A stretch of DNA of 64,000 nucleotides from Amycolatopsis sp. DSM 110486 (GTDB taxonomy: Bacteria; Actinomycetota; Actinomycetes; Mycobacteriales; Pseudonocardiaceae). The DNA lies in contig NZ_CP080519.1 of NCBI RefSeq assembly GCF_019468465.1, forward strand, positions 4,789,001-4,853,000, in the 5' to 3' direction. The notes below the pieces were generated by a model. The model saw nothing but the letters and a program-made list of their open reading frames with translations, made no database searches and was not told where the DNA came from. Both the position numbers and the translations under genes were made by a program. Every line of letters begins with the position of its first letter. Position 1 is the first letter of the stretch. This document shows, one piece after another, positions 24,786-33,295 of this stretch.

Positions 24786-25718
24786 ATGGGTGTGCGCGCG
24801 TTCGGGCGTCGGGTAGTGGTTCTCGTGGCGGCAGTGGGAGCAGTCGCCCTGAGTACCGGCACCGCGGACGCGGCGGTGAAGGAGCCGACCGGTCCGGTCC
24901 AGCCGAACATCATCTCGGCCGCGCTGTACTCCGTGGTGCAGCCGACGATCGCCCCGCCCGGCGCCAACGACTGGAACTGCAAGCCGTCGGCCGAACACCC
25001 CAATCCGGTGCTGGTGTCCAACGGCACCACGGCCAACGCATACGAGAACTGGGCCAACCTCTCGAAGGTGCTCGCCGACCACGGTTACTGCGTGTTCGCC
25101 GGAAACTTCGGCGGCTCGCCGGGCAGCTTCTTGCAGACCGTCGGCCCGGTCGCGGGCACGGCCGCGCAGCTCGCGGCGTTCGGGGACAAGGTCCTCGCGG
25201 CCACCGGGGCCGCGAAGCTGGACGTCGTCGGGCACTCCCAGGGCGGCATGAACCCGCGTTACTGGATCAAGTACCTCGGCGGCGCCTCGAAGATCGGCAA
25301 GCTCATCGGCCTGTCGCCGTCGAACTACGGCACGAGCTTGTTCGGCCTGCTCAGCACGCTGCAGGCCATCCCGCCGGTGCGCGATCTCGTGGGCCTCGCG
25401 TGCGCGTCGTGCAACGAGCAGTCCACCGGTTCGGCGTTCCTGACCGACCTCAACGCCGGCGGCGACACGGTGCCCGGCATCGACTACACCGTGATTCAGA
25501 CCAAGTACGACGACGTGGTCACGCCCTACACCAACGCGTTCCTCAAGCCGGCTTCGAACGTCAAGAACATCGTGCTGCAGGACGTCTGCTCGGCCGACTT
25601 CACCGACCACCTGGGCATTCCGTACGACCCGATCGCCGAGCGCGAGGTGCTCAACGCGCTCGACCCGGCGCACGCGCAGACCCCGAGGTGCGTGTTCGTG
25701 CCCCCGGTGATCAGCTGA
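24786..25718 (+). CDS. Secreted lipase, class 2 type
   Basis: 310 aa. The Sec signal peptide has a basic start (MGVRAFGRR), a hydrophobic core and a probable cleavage site after ADAA (about residue 31). The mature part matches the EstA/LipB lipase family: NPVLVSNGTTANAYENWANL, nucleophile motif GHSQGG (about residue 152) and YDDVVTPYTNAFL. Cys residues at about 64, 91, 205, 208, 272 and 304 could form disulfides. AGAGAGG lies 8 bases before ATG 24786; GTG 24777 is an alternative. Likely hydrolyses triglycerides or esters outside the cell. Its end overlaps the convergent GNAT gene by 8 bases. Confidence 0.88.
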   Translation: MGVRAFGRRVVVLVAAVGAVALSTGTADAAVKEPTGPVQPNIISAALYSVVQPTIAPPGANDWNCKPSAEHPNPVLVSNGTTANAYENWANLSKVLADHGYCVFAGNFGGSPGSFLQTVGPVAGTAAQLAAFGDKVLAATGAAKLDVVGHSQGGMNPRYWIKYLGGASKIGKLIGLSPSNYGTSLFGLLSTLQAIPPVRDLVGLACASCNEQSTGSAFLTDLNAGGDTVPGIDYTVIQTKYDDVVTPYTNAFLKPASNVKNIVLQDVCSADFTDHLGIPYDPIAEREVLNALDPAHAQTPRCVFVPPVIS

Positions 25719-26202
25719 GCGACTGGTACATCACGTGCAGCCCCACGTACCCGCGCACCGGGTGGTGGAAAGCCCCGGGCACCGTGCCGATCACGGTGAA
25801 GCCGAGTGATTCCCACAGGGCGACCGCGCGGGTGTTGGTTTCGACCACGGCGTTGAACTGCACCCCACGGTAGCCCTCGGCGCGCGCCCACTCCAGCATG
25901 TGTGTGCCGAGCGCGCGGCCGACGCCTCGACCGGCGGAAGCGGGCGCGACCATAAAGCTCGCGGTCGCGATGTGCGAGCCTGGTCCTTCGCGGTTCGGCC
26001 CCATCTTCGCCGAGCCGAGAATGGCGTCGGAATCGTTCCCAGCGACAACGGTGCGGCCGGGCGGGGACATCAGCCAGAGGTCGCGCGCGGCCTGTTCGCC
26101 CAGGTCGCGGGGCAGGGCGTAGGTCTCGCCGGCGGCGGCGATGTCGTGCAGGAACGGCCAGATGGCGGGCCAGTCTCGGCTCGTCGCGTCGCGGATCAGC
26201 AC
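25711..26202 (-). CDS. GNAT-family N-acetyltransferase
   Basis: 163 aa, single GNAT domain. The acetyl-CoA-binding motif is SAGRGVGRALGTHMLEWAR (about 90-110), preceded by the beta strand SFMVAP and followed by VETNTRAVALWESLGFTVIGTVPGAF, the pattern of phosphinothricin/methionine-sulfone acetyltransferases. GTG start at 26202. Acetyl acceptor unknown; small amines or amino acids are usual. It converges with the lipase gene. Confidence 0.88.
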   Translation of the reverse strand: MLIRDATSRDWPAIWPFLHDIAAAGETYALPRDLGEQAARDLWLMSPPGRTVVAGNDSDAILGSAKMGPNREGPGSHIATASFMVAPASAGRGVGRALGTHMLEWARAEGYRGVQFNAVVETNTRAVALWESLGFTVIGTVPGAFHHPVRGYVGLHVMYQSLS

Positions 26203-26302
26203 GTAACGAGGATTCCAGAATTAGGTACAAACGCGAACTCTTTTCGTCCCGTTGTGCCATTCCGGTTGTGCAGGCCTGCGGCCGAGTGTCACAGTCGTCG
26301 AC

Positions 26303-26728
26303 ATGTTCTGGCCGGTCCCTGACACCTGGAAGCCGAGCGACGACGCCGAGCTGGTCGCCGGCTGGCGCCTGTGGCTCGAGCTGAGCGACCGCGCCTGGCC
26401 CACGGCCGCGTGGGACGGCACTCCCGCCGACGCGGTCAACCAGCTGCGCGAACTGCTCGGCGCGTGCGACGACATCGAGACCGTGTACCGCGAGACTTCC
26501 GCCGACCCGTCGGAGGAGTTCGTGCACGTCATCCAGTCGCTGGCGCTGTGCGCGAGCGCCGTGATCGGGCTGTGGTGGGACGATTTCGCGCCACTGGACT
26601 CCGACCGCGCGCCCAAGCTCCACGAAGATCTGCAGCGCTTCGCCGCGCACGCCGAGCAGGTGCTGACACTCCTGGCCACCCACGGCGGCTGGGCCGCGCT
26701 CGACTCGGTGCGCCGCCGCCCGGCCTGA
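26303..26728 (+). CDS. Hypothetical protein
   Basis: 141 aa, acidic and helical, rich in Trp, starting MFWPVPDTWKPSDDAELVAGW. No recognised motif, signal peptide or membrane segment. CACAGT ends 7 bases before ATG 26303, resembling the leaderless promoters elsewhere in the window; there is no ribosome site. The frame is open upstream to 26252, but the extra part is not convincing. Lies alone between GNAT and the DUF1206 gene. Confidence 0.6.
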   Translation: MFWPVPDTWKPSDDAELVAGWRLWLELSDRAWPTAAWDGTPADAVNQLRELLGACDDIETVYRETSADPSEEFVHVIQSLALCASAVIGLWWDDFAPLDSDRAPKLHEDLQRFAAHAEQVLTLLATHGGWAALDSVRRRPA

Positions 26729-26828
26729 GTCCATTCGGGACAGTCCAATTGCGCTGAATGGCCCAATCGGCCCCGGTTTTCGTGTCAGGCGGGTGAAACC
26801 CGGGCACTCCGGCCACGGAGGTGCCCGG

Positions 26829-27653
26829 ATGAACGCAGTCAGAACGAGAATCCCGATCGGCAACACCCGCCGCAGCACGACCGCGCAAGCACTCGGCCGC
26901 GCCGGCATAGCCTGTTACGGGGTGGTGCACCTGATCGTCGCCTACCTCGCGCTGCGCATCGCGTTCGGCGGTGGGAGCGGCGCACCTGCGGACCAGAACG
27001 GTGCGCTGCAGGAGATCGGCTCGAACTCCTTCGGCCTCGTGGTGCTGTGGGTGCTCGCGATCGGGCTGCTCGCGTTCGGGTCGTGGCAGGTGCTCATGGC
27101 CGCGACCGGCTACGAGTGGGTGTCCGGCGGCGAACGGGTGCGCAAACGCCTCGGCGCGGCCGGGCGCGCGATCGTGGTGTTCGCGCTGGGCTACAGCGCG
27201 ATCCGGATCGCCGTGGGCGCCGGTTCGGCCGCGGGCAACCAGCGTCAGCAGGAGGCCACGGCGAAACTCCTCTCGTTGCCGGCCGGACCGGCGATCGTCG
27301 TGGTGGCGGCTTGTTGCGTGGCCGCGGTGGCCGTCGCGGCCGGCGTGAAGGGCGTGCGGAGGTCGTTTATGGAGGATCTCGACACCTTCGAACTGCCGCG
27401 GGCCACCCGGCGCTGGGTGGCCCGCCTCGGCACCGGCGGTTACCTGGCGAAAGGCGTGGTTTTCGCCGTGATCGCCGTCCTGCTGGGGTACGCCGGTCTG
27501 CGGTCGGACGCGCGGGCGGCCGGTGGCCTCGACGCGGCGCTGCGGACGTTGGCAGGCCAGCCGTTCGGCACGGTGCTGCTCACGATCGTCGCATTAGGAC
27601 TCGCGGCGTTCGGCGCGTACTGTTTCGGGGCCTCGTGGGCGCACCGGCGGTGA
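26829..27653 (+). CDS. DUF1206-family membrane protein
   Basis: 274 aa with six hydrophobic helices arranged as three repeated pairs: GRAGIACYGVVHLIVAYLAL, GRAIVVFALGYSAIRI and GTGGYLAKGVVFAVIAVLLG. Each repeat starts with a small-residue-rich Gly/Tyr motif typical of DUF1206. GGAGG precedes ATG 26829 at good spacing. Function of the family is unknown. It converges with the TetM-like GTPase gene, with 3 bases between stops. Confidence 0.88.
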   Translation: MNAVRTRIPIGNTRRSTTAQALGRAGIACYGVVHLIVAYLALRIAFGGGSGAPADQNGALQEIGSNSFGLVVLWVLAIGLLAFGSWQVLMAATGYEWVSGGERVRKRLGAAGRAIVVFALGYSAIRIAVGAGSAAGNQRQQEATAKLLSLPAGPAIVVVAACCVAAVAVAAGVKGVRRSFMEDLDTFELPRATRRWVARLGTGGYLAKGVVFAVIAVLLGYAGLRSDARAAGGLDAALRTLAGQPFGTVLLTIVALGLAAFGAYCFGASWAHRR

Positions 27654-27656
27654 AGC

Positions 27657-29507
27657 TCAGCGCGGCCGGTATTCGGCGAACTCACTGAAGAACACCCCCT
27701 CGCCCTGCGTCAGCGTGGGCAACGCCTGCTCGAACTCGTGCAGGGACGCGGCCGGGATCGTGCCGGTGACGGTGCAGCCGGTGGCCGTGACCGTGGGCTC
27801 GTCGGGCACCGCGCGCAGCTCCACGAGCTTGCGGAGCACGCCGCTCACCGCGTTCGCCGGGGCCTCGACTTCGAAGCTGTGCACGGGTTCGTGCACGCGG
27901 GTGACGGCTGCGCGCAGGGCTTCGGCAAGCACGAGCGCGGTCATGCCCCGGAAGTCGCCGGCCGTGGTGAGCGGCGGGAAGAACGCGGCGTCGGTCAAGG
28001 TCACCACGCAGTCGATCACCGGGCGCGGGCGGTGGCGCAGCTGCTCGTGCACGGTCTCCTCGATGGCCTTGTGGAATGCCAGCGGCAGTGAGCCGAGGTG
28101 CACTCCCCGCCGGTATGCGACGCCAGAGGCGGGCGGGCCGGGTTCCACGCGCAGGCCGACGGTGGCCCAGAAGTACACGCGTTCATCAGGCGCGCGGTGG
28201 CCCACGGCGTGGCCCGCACGGCAGAGGCGTTCGACGAGCAGGATGCGGGACTCCTCGAACTCCGCGGCCAGGCCGAAGTCCTCGGCCAGCGTCGAGCGGA
28301 TCACCTCTTTCTGGACTTCGCCGTAGAGCCGCACGGAGACTTCGTGTTCGTGGCGGCGGACGCTGATCAACGGGTCCTGTTCGGACAGTCGTTCCAGCGC
28401 CGAGTACAGGGCCACGGCGTCGTCCGGGTCGACGGGCCGCACCACCGTCTCCAGGCTGGGCGGGGCGAAAAATCCGGGCTCGGCCAGGGTTCCGGCGAGA
28501 CCCAGGTGGTCGCCGATCCGCACGTCCTTGAGGCCCCACACGCGGGCGACGTCGCCGGTGCACGCCGTGCCGTCGACCGGGATGGCGCCGTGTTCGTAGA
28601 CCCGCACGGCGGACGCGCGGCCGGTCAGCTCGGTGACCGTGCCGTCGGTTTCGCGGCGGTGGAAGGGAAATGGCGTGCGCGGGCTCAGTGAACCCGACCG
28701 CACCCGGACGTACGCGATCTTCTCCCCGGCGCGCCCGCGTTCGATCTTGAACACGGTGGCGGCCAGCTCGCCGGCCTCGGTGCGTTCCCTTGCAGGGAAG
28801 AGCTCCCGCACGCGCGAGACGAGCGCGGCCACGCCCGAGCCGGTGATCGCCGAGCCGAACACCACCGGGTGCACGGCTCCGCGCGCGACCTGGCGGACCA
28901 GGGCCGCGTGATAGTCCGGATCACGTCCCTCCACGTAGGACGCCAAGAACTCGTCGTCGTCCGCCAGCGCCTCGGCCAGCTCGTCGCCGGGTGGCAGCGG
29001 CACGGGTTTCGCCTGCGGTGTCCCGAGTCCGGTCACGGTGTCGAGCGCGACGCAACGCGGGGAAAGCCGCGTGCGCAGGGCGTCGAGCAGGGCGGTTTCC
29101 TGCGCGCCCACGCGGTCGATCTTGTTCACGAACACGAGCACGGGGATGCCGAGGCGCGTGAGGGTCCGCATGAGCACGCGGGTCTGCGCCTGCACCCCGT
29201 CGGCTGCGGACACCACGAGCACGGCGCCGTCGAGCACACCGAGCGCGCGTTCGACCTCCGCGATGAAGTCGGAGTGGCCGGGGGTGTCCACGAGCGTGAG
29301 CCGGTGCTCGCCCGTGGTCACGGCGACCACAGCCGATTTGATGGTGATTCCGCGGCGGCGTTCGAGCTCCAGGGAGTCGGTCTGGGTGTCGCCGGAGTCG
29401 ACGCTGCCGAGGTGGCCGATCACGCCGGTCTCGAAGAGCAGGCGCTCGGTCAGGCTGGTTTTACCGGCGTCGACGTGCGCGAGGATGCCAAGGGTGAGGG
29501 TTTTCAT
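27657..29507 (-). CDS. TetM/OtrA-like translational GTPase (ribosomal protection type)
   Basis: 616 aa EF-G-like GTPase. G1 is GILAHVDAGKTSLTERLL, switch I contains RRRGITIKSA, G3 is DTPGHSDF and G4 is NKID. EF-G-like domains II-V follow, with QDPLISVRRHEHEVSVRLYGEVQKEVI, a stretch typical of TetM, TetO and OtrA. Such proteins expel tetracyclines from the ribosome using GTP. Whether this one confers resistance is not shown by sequence. ATG 29507 has no good ribosome site of its own. A 37-codon ORF overlaps its start in another frame, and complementary segments upstream suggest translational attenuation. Confidence 0.9.
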   Translation of the reverse strand: MKTLTLGILAHVDAGKTSLTERLLFETGVIGHLGSVDSGDTQTDSLELERRRGITIKSAVVAVTTGEHRLTLVDTPGHSDFIAEVERALGVLDGAVLVVSAADGVQAQTRVLMRTLTRLGIPVLVFVNKIDRVGAQETALLDALRTRLSPRCVALDTVTGLGTPQAKPVPLPPGDELAEALADDDEFLASYVEGRDPDYHAALVRQVARGAVHPVVFGSAITGSGVAALVSRVRELFPARERTEAGELAATVFKIERGRAGEKIAYVRVRSGSLSPRTPFPFHRRETDGTVTELTGRASAVRVYEHGAIPVDGTACTGDVARVWGLKDVRIGDHLGLAGTLAEPGFFAPPSLETVVRPVDPDDAVALYSALERLSEQDPLISVRRHEHEVSVRLYGEVQKEVIRSTLAEDFGLAAEFEESRILLVERLCRAGHAVGHRAPDERVYFWATVGLRVEPGPPASGVAYRRGVHLGSLPLAFHKAIEETVHEQLRHRPRPVIDCVVTLTDAAFFPPLTTAGDFRGMTALVLAEALRAAVTRVHEPVHSFEVEAPANAVSGVLRKLVELRAVPDEPTVTATGCTVTGTIPAASLHEFEQALPTLTQGEGVFFSEFAEYRPR

Positions 29508-29574
29508 GAACGGGTGAGGTCCTCATCGATGCGATGGACAGGCCGAACTGGGGTCGGTCGGACTGTCGGCGCAT
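29461..29574 (-). CDS. Putative leader peptide ORF of the TetM-like gene
   Basis: 37-codon ORF starting ATG 29574 (MRRQSDRPQFGLSIASMRTS), with GGTGAGGAG five bases upstream, a far better ribosome site than that of the main gene. It runs across the GTPase start codon and ends 47 bases inside that gene in a different frame. The high Arg content of its end probably reflects overlap only. I infer a regulatory ORF whose translation influences initiation of the GTPase, as in drug-inducible resistance genes. Not seen as a conserved protein. Confidence 0.5.
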   Translation of the reverse strand: MRRQSDRPQFGLSIASMRTSPVHENPHPWHPRARRRR

Positions 29575-29589
29575 CGGGGTCTCCTCACC
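29513..29589 (-). promoter_or_regulatory. Possible translational attenuator upstream of the TetM-like gene
   Basis: Minus-strand GGTGAGG (29589-29583, ribosome site of the leader ORF) is exactly complementary to CCTCACC (29519-29513), which lies 5 bases before the GTPase ATG. TGAGG (29525-29521) can also pair with the CCTCA part of that segment. Mutually exclusive pairings near two start sites are typical of attenuators. A TATCGT -10-like hexamer at 29616-29611 would start the RNA just upstream. Confidence 0.45.
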
Positions 29590-29680
29590 GTCTCGAACAG
29601 GGCGGTCGGCACGATACCGCTCGGTGACGGACGCGTACAGCGAGTATTTTCCGGTGCCTGTCGGTTTCCTGTCGATCACT

Positions 29681-29700
29681 CGCCGAAGCGGGCTTCGGCG
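29681..29700. promoter_or_regulatory. Palindrome in the divergent TetM-like/DoxX region
   Basis: CGCCGAAGCGGGCTTCGGCG has 9-bp perfect arms around GG. It covers the expected -35 position of the DoxX promoter (TACTGT -10-like hexamer at 29714-29719), so it may be an operator. No regulator gene is adjacent. Confidence 0.45.
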
Positions 29701-29758
29701 GCACCCTCCGACCTACTGTGGGCCGGGACAGTGGGAAGATCACCGATCAGGAGTTTTC

Positions 29759-30205
29759 ATGTTCCCTCGAGTCAAGGACGTCGCACTGCTGCTCGGCCGC
29801 ATTGGCGTGGCGGTGGTGTTCTTCGCCCACGGCCTGCAGAAGTGGAACAGCGGGGTCGGCGCCACCGCGGACTTCTTCGGCCAGGTCGGCGTGCCGCTGC
29901 CCACGATCGCGGCAGTCTTCGTGATCGTCCTCGAGGTGCTCGGCTCGATCGCGTTCGTCGCCGGCTTCCTGCTGCCGCTGATCGCCGTCGGCTACGTCGT
30001 GGACATGGCGGGCGCGCTGCTCTCCGTCCACGCGCCCAACGGCCTCACCGGCACGGGCGGCTACGAGCTCGTCCTGGTGCTCGGCCTGGCCGCCCTCGCC
30101 CTCGGCTTCAACGGCGGGCGGCTTTCCCTGGACCACGTTCTGTTCTGGCGCAAGCGCGAGGCCCGTACCCGTACCACCCCTATGGCCGAGCTGGAAACCG
30201 TGTAA
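29759..30205 (+). CDS. DoxX-family membrane protein
   Basis: 148 aa with four membrane helices. The opening LLLGRIGVAVVFFAHGLQKW is the DoxX signature, followed by FVIVLEVLGSIAFVAGFLLP and a fourth helix ELVLVLGLAALALGF. Members of this family sit in the cytoplasmic membrane and are linked to redox or thiosulfate metabolism; their activity is poorly defined. ATG 29759 has AGGAG five bases upstream. It is transcribed away from the TetM-like gene and converges on the phosphotransferase gene. Confidence 0.9.
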   Translation: MFPRVKDVALLLGRIGVAVVFFAHGLQKWNSGVGATADFFGQVGVPLPTIAAVFVIVLEVLGSIAFVAGFLLPLIAVGYVVDMAGALLSVHAPNGLTGTGGYELVLVLGLAALALGFNGGRLSLDHVLFWRKREARTRTTPMAELETV

Positions 30206-30213
30206 CCACAGCG

Positions 30214-31104
30214 TCAGCGGGCTTCGGCCAGCACCGTCCGGATGACGTGCCGGGCGGTGTTCGCCATCGTCGCGTTCGTCTCCCGGTAGTACGGCAGGGC
30301 GACCAGCGCCTGGGAAAGCGTGCGGGCCCGGCCTCGGGCCCAGGTCGCGTCGTCCACGCCGAGCGCCTCGCGGAAGACCTCCCGCGCACCCGCCGGCAGC
30401 AGGTTCCACGCGGGGAACAGATCGCAGGCCGGATCACCCGTCCCCGTGCAGCCGAAGTCGATCACCGAAGTCAGCCGGCCGTTCTCGAGCAGCAGGTTGC
30501 CCGGCATGAGATCGGCGTGCAGCCACACCGGCTCCCCGGTCCAGCCCGGCGCGCGCAGCGCCTGCTCCCACACGGCGAGCGCGGCGTCGCAGTCGATGCC
30601 CTCCTGCGGCAGGCCACGGAGTTCGCCGATCGCGGCCCGCGTCCACGGATCGAGCTCGGTGAGCGGTCCGCCGCGGTGGGCGCGCGGCGCTCGCGGCAAG
30701 GTGATGCTCCGCATCGCCGCCACGAACCCGGCCAAGTCTTCGGCCAGCGCCAGCGGCTTGGCAAGCGCTTCCGCCTCGGGGTGCTCGCCCGTGCGCCAGC
30801 CGTAGACCGACCACGGCCACGGATACCCCTCGGCGGGCTCGCCGGCCCCGACCACCTCCGGAATGGCGGTCGGCAGGCTCGGGGCGAGGCGAGGCAGCCA
30901 CTCCTGTTCCAATGCGACGTCCTTCGCCCCGCTCTCGAGCAGCGGCAGCCGCACGGCCAAGTCCTCGCCGAGCCGGTACACGGCGTTGACCGTGCCGCCC
31001 GAGGGATGGCGCCGCACGGGCAGCGCCGCCCACCGCGGGAACTGCCCGGCGACCAGCCGCCGGACGAGGTCGTCGTCGAGGGGGTGCGGTTGTCCGGGGG
31101 TCAT
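30214..31104 (-). CDS. Aminoglycoside phosphotransferase-like kinase
   Basis: 296 aa, protein-kinase-like fold. SGGTVNAVYRLGEDLAVRLP forms the nucleotide-binding strands with the lysine position replaced by arginine. The catalytic loop is WLHADLMPGNLL (HxDxxxxN, about 194-205) and the metal-binding DFG occurs in SVIDFGCTGTGDPACDLF. The family includes APH(3'') and hygromycin kinases but also kinases of sugars and other small molecules. Resistance therefore cannot be claimed. It lies between DoxX and the TIGR03089 gene, facing away from the latter. Confidence 0.85.
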   Translation of the reverse strand: MTPGQPHPLDDDLVRRLVAGQFPRWAALPVRRHPSGGTVNAVYRLGEDLAVRLPLLESGAKDVALEQEWLPRLAPSLPTAIPEVVGAGEPAEGYPWPWSVYGWRTGEHPEAEALAKPLALAEDLAGFVAAMRSITLPRAPRAHRGGPLTELDPWTRAAIGELRGLPQEGIDCDAALAVWEQALRAPGWTGEPVWLHADLMPGNLLLENGRLTSVIDFGCTGTGDPACDLFPAWNLLPAGAREVFREALGVDDATWARGRARTLSQALVALPYYRETNATMANTARHVIRTVLAEAR

Positions 31105-31163
31105 GGCACGTCATCCGACCCGGGGAAACCGTTGGCCGTCAAGCGGGTTTCCGCCGCTGACGG

Positions 31164-31865
31164 TCAGCCGAGGTCGGTGGTGGTGCGTTCGGCGTCGCGT
31201 TTGCGGTCGAGCTTCGCCGGGTCCGCGTGAGTGACCTGGACGAGGTGGGCGCTCGCGGCCAGGGGCACGAGGAAGCCGTCCAGGACGCCTTCGGGGATAG
31301 TCCAGTCCAAGGTGGACAGGGTGCGGTCGGTGGCGGTCAGACCCAGCTTTTCGGCGCGCGCACGGGCTTCCGCGAGAACCCCGTCCACTGTGGACGATCC
31401 GAGCGCGGGAGTGTCCCCGGGGATGGCGGACATCGGTGTGAACTGGTCGCCCGACATCCGCGCCTCGGTGAGGTAGTCGAGGGCGCCGCCCGCCGGGGGA
31501 GTGGACAGGCCCCGGCCCATCGGGTCGAGGGAGACCACGGCGACGGCCGGTGCGTCGACGGAAGCGTCCGGTCCGATGAACACCACGCGCGCGCCGTTGG
31601 GCTCGGGGACCACGCGTGCGCCGCACCACCAGGCGCCGAGCAGGATGCCGGCGGTCTGCCAGTGGGCGGGCAGCTGCACGGCGACGTCGTCGCCCGGCTC
31701 GACGTCGAACTCGTCGACGAGCCAGTTGGCGGTCTTCGCGGCCCAGTTCAGCGTGGTCGCCACCGACAGCTCGACGCGGCTGCCGAGCTGGTCGTCGTAG
31801 TGCGTGATCAGCGGTTTCGCGGGCGACGCCAGCAGCGGGCGCAGCAGCTGTTCCGTAAGACTCAT
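31164..31865 (-). CDS. TIGR03089-family protein
   Basis: 233 aa, resembling only the N-terminal part of AMP-binding acyl-CoA ligases: TANWLVDEFDVEPGDDVAVQLPAHWQTAGILLGAWWCGARVV. The ATP-binding TSGTTG-type motif and C-terminal lid are missing, so ligase activity is unlikely. This matches the short TIGR03089 proteins found beside LCP and rhamnose genes in mycobacteria and relatives. TAGCCT (31878-31873) ends 7 bases before ATG 31865, so a leaderless mRNA is likely. Function unknown, perhaps envelope-related by context. Confidence 0.85.
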   Translation of the reverse strand: MSLTEQLLRPLLASPAKPLITHYDDQLGSRVELSVATTLNWAAKTANWLVDEFDVEPGDDVAVQLPAHWQTAGILLGAWWCGARVVPEPNGARVVFIGPDASVDAPAVAVVSLDPMGRGLSTPPAGGALDYLTEARMSGDQFTPMSAIPGDTPALGSSTVDGVLAEARARAEKLGLTATDRTLSTLDWTIPEGVLDGFLVPLAASAHLVQVTHADPAKLDRKRDAERTTTDLG

Positions 31866-31887
31866 GCGCCCCAGGCTAGCCGGGGCC

Positions 31888-33231
31888 TCAGTCGACGCAG
31901 GGCACGCCGGGGATGCCCGACTGCAGCTGCGGCGCGGGCGCGCCGGCCGCGGCCCCACCACCGCCGGTGGGCGCGCGTCCGACCAGGCCGGAGACGAACT
32001 TGCGCACCGCCGTCGGGTCGATCTCGACGATGCTCTGCCCGTCGGCGCTGCGGCCGTTGGCCGTGATCACCGGCACGGTCGTGAAGTTCAGGTCGCCGGA
32101 CGCCACGCCTTTCACCTGCTGCGCGAAGTCGAGCACGTCGAGGCCGTCGTCGAGCGTGATCGAGCGGTGCACGGCGTCCATGAGGCTGCTCACCGTCGAC
32201 GGGCTGGTCAGCGTGCCCGCCGACAGCACCTGGTGCAGCGCCGAGGAAAGGAACGCCTGCTGGCGCACGATCCGGTCGAGGTCGCCGTGGGGCAGGTTCT
32301 TGCGCTGGCGCACGAACGACAGCGCCTCGCCGCCCGACACCGTCTGCACGCCGCGGCGGAAGTCCGCACCCGAGTCCTTGTCCGACGTCGAGTGGTTCAG
32401 GCACACCTTCACGCCGCCGAGCGCCTCGGTGAGCAGGTAGAAGCCCAGCAGGTTGATCTCGGCGTAGTGGTCCACCCGGATCTTCGTCAGGTCCTGCACG
32501 GTCTGGACCAGTACACGCCGGCCCTCGCTGTCGGAGTCGCGCTCGATCTTCGCCTGGTCGCGCTCGCCCTTGGCGCGCTCGGCGTCGGCGAACTTGGCCT
32601 TCGCCACGCCGTACGCCGAGTTGATCTTCGCCTGGCCGCGGCCCGGGATGTCGACCCAACTGTCCCGCGGGATCGAGACGCCCGACGGCTTGCTGCCGTC
32701 CTTTGGGAAGCGCAGCAGGATGATCGTGTCGGTGTTGATCCCCGCCTTCTCCTCGGTGCGCAGCGACTTCAGCATGCTCAGCGGCAGCGGGTTGCCCTGC
32801 GCGTCGGTGCGGGCGTCGCTGCCGACGAGGAGGATGTCGGTGGCGCCGTCGTCGGCGGGCGGGGCCGGCGGTTCCCCCGCGCGGGGGGTGAGGACGTCGG
32901 TGGTGGGGACGTTGCTCTGCAGCTGGTCCTTCGTCACGTACGCGTAACCGGTGGCGCCCAGCGCCAGCACCGAGACGAGCCCGAGCGCGATCCGCCGGGT
33001 GATCCGGCCGGCGCGGCCCGGGCGGACACGCGGGGTCCGCACCGTCGGCTGCGGCAGGTCCAACCGGGGGTAGGGCGACGGCTTCCAGTCGGAAGACTGT
33101 GCCGGTTCTTCACTGTCCGTGTCCGAATCCGGCGTCTCGGCAGCTTCAGCCGGCTCGACGGCTTCGTCCGACGACGGCTCTGTCGGCTCCGCGCTCTCGG
33201 CCCGGTCCGGCTTGTCCTCGTTCTCGTCCAC
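31888..33231 (-). CDS. LCP (LytR-CpsA-Psr) family protein 1
   Basis: 447 aa. An acidic, Ser/Glu/Pro-rich cytoplasmic N terminus (about 1-70) is followed by one membrane helix (about 80-98) and an extracytoplasmic LCP domain. The domain shows DILLVGSDARTDAQGNPLP, NTDTIILLRFPKDG, SIPRDSWVDIPGRGQAKINSA and FVRQRKNLPHGDLDRIVRQQ, with the Arg/Asp residues that bind the pyrophosphate of lipid-linked glycans. LCP proteins attach arabinogalactan or teichoic-acid-type polymers to peptidoglycan. GGAGG lies 8 bases before GTG 33231. Its neighbour is a second LCP gene. Confidence 0.95.
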   Translation of the reverse strand: MDENEDKPDRAESAEPTEPSSDEAVEPAEAAETPDSDTDSEEPAQSSDWKPSPYPRLDLPQPTVRTPRVRPGRAGRITRRIALGLVSVLALGATGYAYVTKDQLQSNVPTTDVLTPRAGEPPAPPADDGATDILLVGSDARTDAQGNPLPLSMLKSLRTEEKAGINTDTIILLRFPKDGSKPSGVSIPRDSWVDIPGRGQAKINSAYGVAKAKFADAERAKGERDQAKIERDSDSEGRRVLVQTVQDLTKIRVDHYAEINLLGFYLLTEALGGVKVCLNHSTSDKDSGADFRRGVQTVSGGEALSFVRQRKNLPHGDLDRIVRQQAFLSSALHQVLSAGTLTSPSTVSSLMDAVHRSITLDDGLDVLDFAQQVKGVASGDLNFTTVPVITANGRSADGQSIVEIDPTAVRKFVSGLVGRAPTGGGGAAAGAPAPQLQSGIPGVPCVD

Positions 33232-33295
33232 CCCACGTACCTCCCCATAGCCCAGCCTAGAGGCCGCCCCCGGCCGCCACGCTGAGTGCCCGACT

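Noticed and set aside
30214..31104. Call as an aminoglycoside resistance gene
   Set aside because: The kinase motifs only define the broad APH-like family; substrate cannot be read from sequence.
31126..31154. GGAAACC/GGTTTCC hairpin after the phosphotransferase start
   Set aside because: Only a 7-bp stem with a long loop, and no T-tract; too weak to call.
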